The notes beneath the pieces were generated by a model, which saw only the letters and a program-made list of their open reading frames with translations, was not told where the DNA came from and did not search any database. 64,000 bases of DNA from Chamaea fasciata (taxonomy: Eukaryota; Chordata; Aves; Passeriformes; Sylviidae), in the NCBI GenBank assembly GCA_029207755.1, contig JARCOQ010000025.1, forward strand, positions 4,580,820-4,644,819. Reading direction: 5' to 3'. Positions 42,521-54,400 of this stretch are shown here, in pieces (position 1 is the stretch's first letter; each line of letters begins with the position of its first letter). The position numbers were made by a program, and so were the translations under genes.

Positions 42521-45500
42521 ATGTCCAAAGGAGCAGAAATACTGATGGAAAGGTAAAAAAACAAACCAGCAAACAACCAAAGTTGTGGTCAGTGTATTGG
42601 AATCAATCAAAGTAGGACGGGGGTCGTGGCTTTGCCGTGATTAAATTTAGTGGAATGATTTTTTTATTGAGTGTTTGGTGGGCTTTGGTGTTGGCTTGGG
42701 TGCAGAGAACTTGCTGTTCTGATCCCAAAAGGAGGCCGAGGTGGGGTGGGTGGGTGTGCTGTGTGTTGTGATGATGACCTTTGGGTCTCAGCAGAGGCTG
42801 ATTCCCAGCTCCAGGGTGCTTTGTACAGCCAGGTGTGCCAGATTTCAGTCCTGGTTCCCCGTGTGCTGTTCGGGGGGGGAGAAGGCTGGTTTGGGTCTCG
42901 TTCTTTGAAGGGTGAAATTGATTTTGGAGGTAAAACCAGCACGAGGCACCATCATGGCTCTCTGGTTTTCCAACAGCAGTGTCTTTGGTTGAATTTTGCT
43001 TGTAAATGTAGAGGAAAAGGGTGGTGGGAAAGGCAGGGATTGGTGCCCCGAGCTCCATGCCCAGCCCTGCGCTGGTGGCAGCTCTCAGAAGGGCTGTGTC
43101 ACCACAAGGTGTCCAAGGCCATTTGCAAAAGCCCACAACCCCTTGGCCTCTCCAGGGGCTGGAATGATTTTTAGCAGCCAATCCTTTAAGGGGAAATACT
43201 CTAAATTCTGGGTTCTGTGGCTCACTGGGTTCTCCTGGGGTGTATTTTTCGTCACCATGTGGGAACACCTTGCCATGGGATAGTGGGATGGTGTCTGGGT
43301 GATCTCCTTGCTGGATAAAACCCCCCTGGGTGATGACCAGGCTCCTCCTCTAGGATATGCTCAGCCCATCTCCCCCCTCTCCCCAGTTTCGGTTCCTTTA
43401 TCAACGAGTCTGTGGTTGTAAAACCCCGTGTGGGCCGTCTGCATCAGGAGCACTCAGATAACGACCATAAAACTGACTGCTCATTAACCAGGAGCATAAA
43501 CAACCCCAGGCACCCACAGCACCCCTGGGCACCAGCATGGGAGAGGTTTCCATCCAGCCCAACCCCACTGTGCGGTGGCCTGGGGAAGGCAAAAACCAGA
43601 CTGAAAATGTTGCTTTTCTCCACAGCAACACGCAGGCTCCGGCTGAGGAGATGCCTCAGTGGGATGTGGGGAGGGAGCCACTGGGCAAGATCCTCTCTCT
43701 GGACAGGCGAGAGGCCAAGAAAGTGCTGGAGATTTATGTCAAGCGCTCCCTGAGCTGCCACGAAAACTCACTGGTGGGCAAAAAAAACCTTCAGGAGAAG
43801 GACAGAGTGCGAGGGAGGAAAACGGATGGGCTACAACGGTCAGAGAGTGACTTCTCCACGTACTCAGGTGCCAGACCCAGCCCTAGGAAGGACCAGGAGG
43901 AGAGACTCAAAGCACCAGACCTGGAGGAGGCTTTGGGTGATGACAGCAAAGCTCCCCAGGAGGTGCCTAAAGACGGGCTGAAGGCCAAGAGGAAAAGCAC
44001 AAAAAACTCTTCCCAGGGCAAAACGCAACACTCGGGTTCAAAACCGACCTGGCTGAAAGGTTTCTTAAATCTCTTCAAGAAGAGCCCTGAGGACCAGAAG
44101 GAAAACACAGGGCAAAAAGCAAAGGAGAAAGATGTCAAAGCTCCTCAGGACTCCAAACCAGAGGGAGCCAAAAAACACAGAGCAGACTCCAGCACGTCCC
44201 CAGCGTTGGGCAGAGCCCTGAAGAAGAAACCCAGCCTCAAGAAGGTTTTCTCGCTGAAGAAGCACGGGGAGGAGGAGCGGGGAGAGCCGGGCTCCGGGGT
44301 GAGGAGCAAACGCCCCGGCTGCCTCCCCCTGCGGCACGTCCTGGCCCCGGCACAGCCAGGTGGGACCCCACCCAACCCTGACCCACCCTGCTGGGCTGCT
44401 CTGGGGAAAGCCATCGTGTTCAGTGCTGGTTTCTAACCCCCTCCCGGGGTTTTCTGCGGGCTGGGATAGGTTTTGGAGACTCCAATCCCAAGCTGCTGCC
44501 GCAGGAAGGGTCGCTCTGCCCGTGCTTTGAGCACAGTTCACCCCAAGTCAGCTGTCGGCAGTGATCACCCGAGGATGAGCTTTCCTCCTCTGGCAACCAA
44601 GGGTCACGGTGGTTTAATTAAAACCTGCATCTGAGACCTGAGATTAGATCCTAAGCCACTCTAGGGCCAACGTTAAGCTGCTTGAGCTTTGCCTGGGGCC
44701 AGGTGCAGGCAGGTGGCGCGGCAGAGCCCGCGGGACACCCGTGCCCAGCCCGGCCCTTCCCGTGCCAAAACTCTGCCAGGGCATCTCTGAGCAGCTCCGG
44801 CGGATTCGGGGCAGGTCGCAGCTGCTCGGTCGCTTCCTTTGCCTCTGGAATGCGCTGACCCGGCTTTGCCCCGTGCCAGTCAGTGCTGCCGAAACCAATC
44901 CTCACTTCTGGCTCTGTGTTTGTGTCCCGGCAGAGACGGAGCAGCCCGATGGATGCTACACACCAGTGTCCCAGGAGGTCGGGCAGGACGGTGAGAGCCG
45001 GGGCGGCAGAGCAGGAGGACGTGGGGAGCCCCCGCAGCCCCCCAGCACCGAAGGGGTCGGTGAGTGTTGGCCTTGGGAACAAAGGAGACTTGTCCCCTGC
45101 ATGGGATCCAACCCTGCTTCAGTCCTGAGCCCGGGGCTCTCCGGACCCCCAGAACTGGAGGAAGACTTTGCGGGAGATTTTCAGCGTCAGGGTTTGACTG
45201 GGGGAGAGGGAGATTCACAGAATCCCAGACTGGTTTTGGGGTTGGAAAGGACTTTAAAGAACACCTAATTCCAGCCCCCCCTGCCATGGGCAGGGACACC
45301 TTCCACGAGATCACACAAAAGACAAAATTCAGAGGTTAAGAGAGTATTTTTGCTGGCTGAGGGTAACAATAACTTGGCAATATGCTGAAATGGGTTTTGG
45401 GAGGATGGAGATGGATAAACATTGTTCAAGGAATTTTCCCTGGGGACTAAACAGGGCATCTGGATGTGTGAGACTTGGGCAAAGGGCTGGAGGTAACCCG

Positions 45501-46897
45501 ATGTCTCTCTCTCCAGATGAAGCCATCAGGAGAATCGTTGCCCTGCTCCGGAGTGCAGGAGATGAGCTGGACAGGCAGGTGAGACAGCTGTGGACAGCTG
45601 GATGGGGCGGAGGGAATCTGGGCCAGGCTCTGCCCTGCTGTAAAACAAATAGAGCCACACCATCAGTTTCCCCGGGGCAGGAAAAAAATCAAGGAAACTT
45701 TTAATTCCTTGCCTGGGTGTGGCCGTGCCTGGCTGTCTGTCCCCGCCAGCTGCAGTCCTGGTGCGGAGTGAAGGCATCAGCACCAGGCTGGCACACGGAG
45801 CCATTCCCTGAGTCACTTGTGGGGTCCCTGGAACCCCTTGGGGCAATCCCCAGGGTCCTCCCCTGGAAAGAAACACCACAGAGTTTCCCTGCCTGGACTG
45901 AAAGAAAGGACCTTTCTCTGCACAGTGTGGTCGGCCCCGGGCTCTCCTCTCCCCGTGCCCCTGGGTCTCGTGGTTTCTCTTTTCCCCTATTATTTCCCTA
46001 TTGGTGGCGGCCGGCTCCATTTTCCCTGTAGGTCACCGACCTTTTCCTGCTCCTTGTACCGCCCCTGTGCCCTCAGACCATTGGTCCCTGACCCCTATTT
46101 AGGCCTGTGCACAGCACATGGCCTGGTCTGTGTCCCTGATCTCCCTCAATCCATGAAATAAACCTCACTGGAGCTGATTTCATACAAAGGCCCTTCTTGC
46201 CTCTCCTTGCTGAGCTTAGCCATGGCGTGTGGGATGTGTGAGCTTGAGTGCTTTGCCTGAATCCCCCCAAGCAGCTTTTCTGCAGGAGATGCTTATTGGG
46301 ACATAGGTAGCAGCTCCACACCTAAAAAACCCATTGCTACACTCACGTGTGTCCCACGCAGGTGCGGGAGGACGCTCGGCTGCAGGTGTTCTTCAGGGAC
46401 ATGTCCTACAGCTCCTTCAAGAACCTGGCTGATGCCTACGTGCAGAGGGAGCTGACAGCCAGCAGGCCCAACGTGAACCCCCAGGAGATCCAGTTTGCCT
46501 ACACGGTCCATCTGACGGCCACGGTGGCGGGGATCTGCAGCCAGGCAGTGAACAGGATCATGGGCTTCGGCAGCCGCTACCTGGACGATTCCCTGGCGCC
46601 CTACGGCAAAATTCTCCAGGTGAGGAGGAGGAGGAGCCCCGGGGCTGAGCTCCCAGCAGCAAGTCAGGGCAAGTGCCCCGGGAAGCTGTGGCTGCCCATC
46701 TGGGGAAATGTTCCAGGAGAGGATGGAGCAACCTGGGGTGGTGGAAGGTGTCCCTGCCCATGAAAGGGGGGGTGGAACTGGATGAGCTTTAAAGGTCCCC
46801 TCCGATCTGAAATATTCCATGATTCTAAGAATGTTTCCTTCTGTCTCAGCAGAAGAGAGAAAAGCTCAGGACAGACCACTGTGACAGCCCGGACTGA
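42521..46897 (+). CDS. BNIP5: BNIP5 (C6orf222 family), BH3-containing protein (6 coding exons)
   Basis: Coding exons are 42521-42552, 43626-44359, 44934-45059, 45517-45578, 46362-46619 and 46853-46897. Splices are GT-AG with matching phases (2,1,1,0,0), giving 418 residues. Residues 11-255 are long, Lys/Ser/Glu-rich and probably disordered, with a short conserved-looking patch WLKGFLNLFKKSPEDQKEN. Exon 4 encodes a BH3-like helix at about 301-316, IRRIVALLRSAGDELD, with the expected Leu, Gly-Asp and following acidic residue. Exon 5 (319-404) is predicted helical, including DMSYSSFKNLADAYVQREL and VAGICSQAVNRIMGFGSRYL. The gene is assigned by this C-terminal arrangement and its position between ETV7 and PNPLA1. 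The human protein is described as a BCL2-interacting, BH3-containing protein; its physiological role is poorly known. The start is chosen because the 32-base exon after the TATA box restores frame exactly. The Met at 43537 inside the preceding intron is less likely. Confidence 0.85.
42553..43625 (+). other. BNIP5: BNIP5 intron 1
   Basis: About 1.07 kb, bounded by GTAAAA and a pyrimidine-rich CCACAG acceptor. An open frame runs through the acceptor from 43537, so an alternative start inside the intron cannot be excluded. Nothing else was recognised. Confidence 0.6.
45217..45310 (-). mobile_element. short CR1 3' fragment
   Basis: 'cacagaatcccagactggtt' and then 'ggggttggaaaggactttaa' mark a minus-oriented CR1 end, followed by 'gccatgggcagggacacctt' where similarity stops. 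About 95 bases, in a BNIP5 intron. Confidence 0.75.
45926..46200 (+). mobile_element. possible solo LTR remnant
   Basis: Starts with TG after CACAG and carries, in order, a CCAAT-type ATTGG (46080), a TATTTA box (46096-46101) and AATAAA (46157-46162), as in an avian endogenous retroviral LTR. No matching target-site duplication, clear CA end or viral coding sequence was found. It could equally be promoter-like intronic sequence. Confidence 0.3.
46676..46830 (+). mobile_element. CR1 LINE 3' fragment abutting a BNIP5 exon
   Basis: 'gggaagctgtggctgcccat', 'gatggagcaacctggggtgg' and 'ggaaggtgtccctgcccatg' lead to the CR1 terminus 'atattccatgattctaag' at 46812-46829. It is plus-oriented, in the last BNIP5 intron, and ends 23 bases before the final coding exon. 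Confidence 0.85.
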
Positions 46898-47335
46898 CAG
46901 TGGCTGCTGCGAGGGACCTGTGGTGCTGGGGAACTCAAGGATGGACATTTAACCGTGGGAGGACAATCCCTGGTGGTGACCTGGACATGGGGTGAACTTC
47001 AGAGCTGTGAATTTAAAATCTTTTAAGGAAAACCCCCATGACACTGCCGGCAGTGTGAAATGCTTGAACCCCACCTGGCTGGGGGCGAAGAGTCTGTAAA
47101 TCAAGCAGAGCCCAAATTTCACCATGGATTTGTATTTTAGCTCCTGCCAGGTGCTTGTGTTGAACCTCAGGGGTTGTTGCTGTTTGTGCACGTGTATTTA
47201 TTTACCTACTTTTCTAAATATATTTGTGAATATACAACATAATTTTTGTAGTAATAATAATTCTGTAGTTTGCTACCAGCCAAGAATCCAGTTTGGGAAG
47301 AAAAAAATCTAAAATTCAAATAAATTGGTGCCTAA
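46898..47335 (+). other. BNIP5: BNIP5 3' UTR with poly(A) signal
   Basis: From the TGA at 46895-46897 to an AATAAA at 47319-47324, about 440 bases, AT-rich near its end (47200-47330). Cleavage is predicted near 47340. Confidence 0.6.
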
Positions 47336-47339
47336 ATGC

Positions 47340-50300
47340 CAGCCAGGCTTGTCTGCTGGGAGTTGTGTTATAGATGGAATAACGTTTGCTTTGCTCCAGC
47401 TACTGTGGGCTGCTCCTTCCCAGCCAAATTCCAAGTGGCACAAAGGACTGTGAGAGCAGATACACAGTGCTGTGCTGCCATTTTGACAATTCACAGGCCT
47501 TCCCTTTGTGGCAGAAGGAGATTTACCACCCAGAGCAGCCTGATCTGACACCAAGAACTGGGTAAAGCTCATTCCCAAGTGGTGCAGGAGCTGTAACATC
47601 CTCAAGCACTGAGGGGATTTACGGCTGCTGAGGTCTCACCTATGAGCTCTAAGATGTGAAATGCCAAAGCGATTTAAACCCTAATCACTGGGAATGTTTC
47701 CAGCTGATCTTTGCCCAGACCCCTAAGTAGGGCCATGGATTAAGGCAGCTCAGGGTGGGGTGGGGTTGCCAGGGCTTGGTGGGGTGGCAGCAGCAGGAGC
47801 ATCTCCTCTGCAAGGTTGGACCTGGCCTGGGGTGAAGGAGGTGAAGTTTTGGGGTTTGCATTGCGCAGGAGGGATGTTCTAGAGCGTTGAAGCTGATGGT
47901 GGTGGCAAACAAACGTGTGGGTCTGGGTCACTGTCATGTTTGGGGTGACAATCCCCCATGGGCCGCTGGTGACAGCCCAGCTCTGTCCAGCACCTCCTGT
48001 CCTAGAGGATCTGATCTTCTTGGTCCTTGTAAAACCCAAAGTAAATGAAAATGGGGAAGCAGAGCCCTTGCAGGACAGAGGCAGCTCTTCCCCAGCCAGA
48101 CCCACGTTCCTAAAGCGTTCAGGGCTGTGTTTGACCGAGTCTGACAGGACTGAGTCACTGCCTGCTGAGGGAGGGGGGACACCTTGCAGGGCTCTGTTTA
48201 ATTCAGCCCGGGGTAATTAGGAGTGTGGAAAATGTTAAATCCCACTCCTGGGTCCTGCCAACAACAAGTTCAGCATCAGCACTGCAATTCCTTTTGGCTG
48301 GGAACCAACCCAGGAGATTTTACTGTGGGAGAGGCTGAAACCGCCCTCGTCTGTTTGCAACAGTCCGGACATTCCCGTTCCCTGCCCAGAGCCCGAGGGG
48401 CTGTGCTGGGAGCAGGGCTGGGGGAGCTGCTGCTGGGGATGTGCTTACAGGGTCACAGGATGCCCCAATTTGTTTTGCGTCTTTTGAGCTCGTGTGGTGC
48501 CAGGGATGGGTTGGCATTTGCATGGAGCAGGAAAGGGCTGTATCCTCACTGACTTCCCGGTGGAAAGTCAAATATCCTCTGTCCCAGAGGATATCATCTT
48601 CCATCAGCACGTGGGATGGACCTGCCAGGTGAAACATCAGAGAGGAAAACTCCCATTCCCTTCTCCTGTGCTATCCCCAATACCACAGCTGAACCAAACA
48701 CTCTCCTCTGCTCACTGGACCTTTTCCTGTCCATTGGGGCAGCCTGGGGGAGCAAGGAGCCACAACTGCCCAGGCCCTTGCACAAGAGGCTCCCAAAAAA
48801 CTCAACCCAGTGTGCAGGGATGCTGCTCCAGCTGGGCATGGTGGGACGAGGTTGGGAGCAGCCACAGCTGCCCCAGTGCAGCACCCCAGGGCTGGTGGCT
48901 TCTGGAGCCCAGGTCCCTTCCCGTGAGCAATTCCAGCACCTTGGATTAATCTCCAGGTTATAAAACTGGGACCTGATTGCCTGTGACCACTGAAGATATT
49001 AAGAAGGTTTTAAAGAAGGGCAAGTTATTAGTCCCAGGGGGTTGAGCTGTTTCCAGCTCTAGGCATTACCTTCATCCTTCCCTAAACACCCTGTCGTGGC
49101 TTCCCACAACAATTGCCTTGCACGAAAATCCCTGGATCACAGACACCAACCATCTGGGCTCTGATCACAGCCCTGCACAGCCCCCAGCCCAGGCAGGGCT
49201 CACGTGAGCCAGGGGCTTTCTCCCCAAACCATCCCGGGCTGCTGCAGGGATCCTGTGTCTCCACAGCCGTCATTCCCCTCTAATCCTGCTTTGGAGCGCC
49301 GGGGGGGCAGGGCAGCTTAGAAAACCAGCCCGGGACTTAATGAGCCAATTAATGCAAAATTTGCTGTCGCTAAGAGGATGATGACAAGGTTTCATCTCAC
49401 GGGAGCATGGAACCGAGCCAGGCAGGATGATGCCTCCTGGATGCTGTCCCGGGCCGTGGTGTTGGCAGCTGGGGAGGGCGCAGGGGAGATTTGGCACCTT
49501 GGCCCTCCTGGAGAAGCCCCTGTGACTGAGTGCAGGACAGAGCCGTGTGTGGACAGAGGAGTGTGAGCCCACAGCCTCCCTGGGATCACTGATACCGTTC
49601 CCAAACCTTGGCAGTCAGGGCTGGGAGGTGCAAGGGCTGAGTGAAGCAGGAGCATCCTCGTTATGCAGACAGAGCCTGTTGGAGTCCCTGGGGGCCTGAG
49701 GCAAACAATAAGAACAGTTAATGCACAGGGAACATGGGAACAACTCATTCCAGCATACAAACCTTCTGCACTTCCAGTGCCCCGGCGTGTCTGGGCCAGT
49801 CATTGCAACAGGTGATAGTTTTATCTGTCATGAACTTGCCAGTGCTGGAAGAAAATCTTCTAAATGAAGGGGTTTGCTTTCCCAAGGGCTGGAGGAGCCA
49901 GTGGCGTGAATCACACAGATCAAAGCTTTGATATCTCCAGGAGGCTGGTGGTGTGTGGGAGACTCACCCAGTGAGGGGATAATGAGAAACATCAGAGACT
50001 GGAAAGACAAGAAATCAGGGGCTCCTGTAAGGCTGTGGATCTAAAAACCCTAATACAGGCAGTTGCTCACCTCCACGACAATCCCATTCATTATTAGATA
50101 TATTTTGGAGCTGGCAACCTCCTCCTGTGTGTCCTGACATCCAGGGAGCACCAGAGACCAGCCCTGGCCGTGCTGTGACTCTTACCTGGGAGGTTCCAGG
50201 CAACGTCCACCTGCTGATGGGCAGCTCCTGGTGACACTTCAACCCAGGGACATTATCCATGTCAGCGTGGGGGATTCTGCTCCAATTCCCGTCTTGGGGA

Positions 50301-51310
50301 CACCGGCATGGCTGGAGAAGGCAGGGAAAAACGTATGAAAATTTGGGGTGAAACAGCACTGCGAAGGTGGTATCAGGATTCTGGGACCATGCTGTGGTTC
50401 CCTGTCCTGTCCTGGCCAGGCTGGTGTATGGACACAGGGAAGGAGAGCTTTGTTCCTTACCCACATGCCCACGTTATGTTGCATACACAGCCCTAACTCT
50501 AACCCACGGGATGTTTCCTTTCAGTGTGCAGCTCGATGGATTTGGACAACAGAAACGACACAATATTTACCAGTAATTAATAAATACATCTGTTAAAATG
50601 GCAATTTTTGTTCTGTGTGTTGGCAGCAGCACTGGATCATTAAGGCTGAGAAGACAAGAAATCCACTGCGTTTCTCCCTGGTTTTATAACTATGCCCCAG
50701 GCAATGCAGACAGCCCAAAGGCAGCTTGATTCTGGTTCAATAACCACAGGTTTGGGTAAGATGCTGCTGCTGTAAGGCCTTATTGAGAGGAGAGAGAAAA
50801 ACAAATCCAGGACTTTGGTTTTTGCTCCATGCAAACAATATCCAAGAGTCAGGGGAGGGCAAAACCCTTCCAACAGGGAGCAAGTGTGAGGAATATTTCC
50901 AAACCTAACCCAACATAACGCCCTGCATCCACCCCTTGTGTAACACCCTCTGGCTTTAAGTGTCTTATACAAGCCTTTACTCACTCAGTACTGAGCTGTG
51001 CCTAAGCTGGGATTGATGGAGAATCCAATTTAGGAAAACACCCTTTGATGAAGAAAGCATGAAGCAAAGAGGAATTTTTGCACAGACGTTTCCAAGTGTG
51101 ACGGGCACAACAACACCGGGACCCTCTCTGGGAGGTCTCCTGGGGCACTGCACACCCGTTGGCACGAGAGGGGAGCCCTGATTCAGCCCTGAGCATCCGA
51201 GCTGGCTGTGGTTGAGGATTATAAGAGCTGTTTTGATCAGGGGAAAATTTCTGTTTTTAGCACAGGCAGCAATTAAAATAGCTCGTGAATCTCAACGCCT
51301 TGGGGAGCTG
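47340..51310. other. intergenic region, BNIP5 to PNPLA1
   Basis: About 4 kb with no supported exon. The only structure I can point to is a perfect inverted repeat at 48572-48594. The GC-rich open stretches here have no recognisable protein or paired splice sites. Confidence 0.65.
48572..48594. repeat. perfect inverted repeat, 10-base arms
   Basis: ATATCCTCTG, loop TCC, CAGAGGATAT. It is intergenic between BNIP5 and PNPLA1. Confidence 0.75.
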
Positions 51311-51311
51311 T

Positions 51312-51319
51312 CATAAAAG
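51312..51319 (+). promoter_or_regulatory. PNPLA1: TATA-like element of PNPLA1
   Basis: CATAAAAG lies about 140 bases upstream of the PNPLA1 start codon, which would place transcription start near 51343-51350. The match to TATA is imperfect. Confidence 0.4.
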
Positions 51320-51360
51320 GAGGCAGAAAATCCGTCTTCTGGACTCCTCTGCAGCCAGAC

Positions 51361-51396
51361 ATGAGCCTGGAGGCAGCAGAGGAGAAGAGAGCCTGA
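51361..51396 (+). other. upstream ORF in the PNPLA1 leader
   Basis: An ATG at 51361 opens an 11-residue frame (MSLEAAEEKRA) closed by TGA at 51394-51396, 63 bases before the main ATG. If the TATA-like start is right, this uORF is in the mature leader and could reduce translation of PNPLA1. Its start context is only moderate. Confidence 0.4.
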
Positions 51397-51459
51397 GGTT
51401 CACCTGGTGGAGAAGGACAACCCGAGACCTCGAGCCCGACCTGCTGCCTGCATCCTGAG

Positions 51460-54400
51460 ATGGCTGTGGAGGATCTCCGGGCTTCCAGCACCCCATTCTC
51501 GCTCTCCTTTTCGGGCAGTGGTTTCCTGGCCCTGTACCAGGTTGGGGTGGTGCAGTCCCTGCTGGAGTTGGCTCCCGAGCTCCTCAAGTCTGCCTGCAAG
51601 GTCTACGGCTCCTCGGCCGGGTCGCTCATCGCCGCCGCCGTCGTGTGTGGTGTCGGCCTCGGTAAGAAACCCCCGGCCCCGAGTCCTCCCGGGAGCTCTT
51701 TTTGTTCCACAAACCCAGGGGTGATGCCCCGGGGTGCTGGAGGGGTGGTGGGGCTGCTGGGACTCTCCTCAGCTCTGTAAGGAGGCATTACAGAAAGCCA
51801 AGGTGTTGCCACCCTCGGCAGCCAGCGCGGGGCAGTTTTGGGAGGTGTGAGCTGAAAAAGCCGGTTCTTACAGCCTGGAGTGTTCCCTGGCTCGGCTGGT
51901 GGGCAGAAATTACAGGGGGAAAGCTGGATGTACCTGTATTCCATTGGCTCCTTTTCCTGCTGCTGCTGGAGGAGCAGATCTCCTGTTCTGAGGTCTGAGG
52001 GCTGCTGAGATGTGTCCCAAAGCCAGTCTGTGCAGCCACAAGGGCTGGATTTGCTCATGTAAAGCCCTCTTTTCCCTGTGGATCAGGTTTCCTGGGATGT
52101 GTAGCTATGAAGGGACACAAGTGGCTGTCCCACAGGCATCCATAGAGCTGACAGCCTTGTCTGCATGTCACTTTGGCTTATCCCACTCAACCTTCCCAGA
52201 ACAAGGGGAGATGATGTGTGGTTCCCAGCTCCAGGTGCACCTTTCCCTGTGGCTAAAGCCCAGGGCTTGCCAGCAGAACATTCCCGGAGGAACAGTGGCC
52301 TGCTCCAGCTCAGGGCTGGGATTCCTCTTACTGCTGCTAAAGGGGTTTCCTCTGACCCTCTTTCAACGATGTGGAAACAGGCCCCTCTAGCAACAAGATC
52401 CTCCGTGTGTAGAATTAATTCAGAGTAGTTAATCCACTTTTAATAATCACATCCTCCCATATTTCCAATTAGTGCCCATGTGTAAACAAGTGTACACAAG
52501 ACTTAAGGCTCTAAAGCCTGATCCAAGTTCTGCTTCAAGCAATGGGGACATTTAGGAGGGGCAGAACGTTTTAGGGACCAAATAATGATGGAGGAAGCTG
52601 GGAGGGAACATACGGTTCCTGAAACTTCTGGTGGATGCTGGAATTGTTCTTCTGCAGCTAAAAATAATTCAAAACATTGGCAAATATGTTTAGACAAGGC
52701 AGAAAGGAACATTTCTGCCCACATGGGGATGAACTCCTCCACAAATAAGCAAGGGCCCCAAAATTTCTGATTCCTCCTGCTGTTGTAATGGATGAAGCTG
52801 GGGCTGTCCAGATGTAAAAATACGTCTGGCAACTGCTCTTGCTGGGGCCACCAGTCCTGAACTGGGCATCTGCTTCCCTGGAGGTGGAAGGCACCATCCA
52901 CTCAGAGGGGCTGAGACGATCTTGTGCCCAAAATATCTTCCCCAGAGGAATAAAAGAGACTTTGGATAGCGATGACTCTGGTCAGGTTTCTAACAAGGAA
53001 AATGAATGTGACACGAGCTCTGTCATTTTCGTAGCGGGGTCGATAGGGGCAAAGGGAAGGTGAGGAGTGTGTTTGGTGCTGCAGTCAGGTGCCCGTGCCC
53101 TGCCCCGGGCTGGCTGAGGAGCTCTGAGCTCCCAGAGCCAGGCTGTCCTCTGTGACCCCACCTGTCACCTCGTGGGGACATGCCTGTCACCAAGCTGGTT
53201 CAGGCAGGGACAGTCACATTGCTGCCAGGCTCATCCTTCACTCGCTCCGAGGCAAAGCCCCGTCCAGAGCCAAAGCCCGCAAAGCTGGGCTCGGCTCTCG
53301 CCTCTTGCCCGGCAGCGTGTGGGCAGTTTTCCCATGTTTTCCCCCATTCCCAGGACACAGAGCAGCCAGACAGTGACCTGGGCGTGCCCCACCTTCCTGC
53401 AGGTCCGGCTCTTTCAGCGTCCCCTCTGTGCAAACCCGCCCAGTGTTAATCGTTGCCCGGCGCGGCCTCAGCATCCGCTCAAACACTCACAACCCCTCTT
53501 AATGCCTGTGCTGCTCCAGGTGCCTTCGGGACACTCCTGCTAATCCGTCTGTCCGTCCACTCAATCCCAGGAGACCGCACGGAAACCTCTGCCCCTACAG
53601 AGCCTTGGCGCTGGGCCGGGCCCGTGGCCTCGTGCTGGTGCGGGGTCCCAGGGAGCCCACCCGGGTGCAAGGACAGCTCTTTGCAGCTTTGGTGCTGGAT
53701 AAGCTTTCACTGCAAGAGTTTAACCGCCCAGGTGGGATATTCCCCCAGGTGGGATATTCCCTCGTGTCAGCAAAGGCACCAAATTCCCTCCATGGGATCA
53801 GGCTGCCTGCAGAGTTTGCTGCACTCCTCTTCGTCCCCATCACTGTGAAACCTTTAAAACCTGGAGTCTCCTGAGCCCTCGGCCGGGGCTCCAGGGCTCT
53901 GCTCCTCTAACCCAGCTCCTGGGATGTGCAGACACGTGTCATGGCTATTAACACCTCCCCGGAGGTCGCCTGGGGGAGCTCGGGTGAGCCGGGAATCCCA
54001 GCAATGCGGAGGCAGGACACTTGGCTTGCAGGAAAGCCCTGGGCAGAAGAGGTGTCCCTCATGCTCACCTCCCTGTGAAGCCTGGGGATGCCCACATGGA
54101 AACTCAGAGGTGGAAGGCAGGAAAGTGCTGTGCAAGTCACATTGTCATGGGTAACTCAGTGTCCCCCTGCCTGGGGCTCTCTGGAGCCTTTCCCTAATCG
54201 CAGCTAGGAGAATCTTGAGGCCCCATCTCTGGTGCAGGTGGGATTTCACTAGCGGGGTCACACAAAGATATGATATCCTTTGGGGGCATTATGGGGGTCA
54301 TGGCCCCCTTTCTGCCCTGCCACAACGTCCCCCACTGATGATACAGCAATATCATCCTGGGGTAACATAGAGGGGCTGCAAGAAGCTTTATTTGTGAGGA

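Larger units (their letters stand above)
44360..46361 (+). other. BNIP5: BNIP5 introns 2-4
   Basis: Introns at 44360-44933, 45060-45516 and 45579-46361. The second holds a CR1 fragment (45217-45310) and the third an LTR-like sequence (45926-46200). No further exon is needed for frame continuity. Confidence 0.65.

Noticed and set aside
43537..44436. Single-exon reading of BNIP5 starting at the Met at 43537
   Set aside because: A pyrimidine-rich acceptor at 43625 joins in frame to a TATA-driven 32-base first exon. The 3' end of the open frame runs past the 44359 donor into intron.
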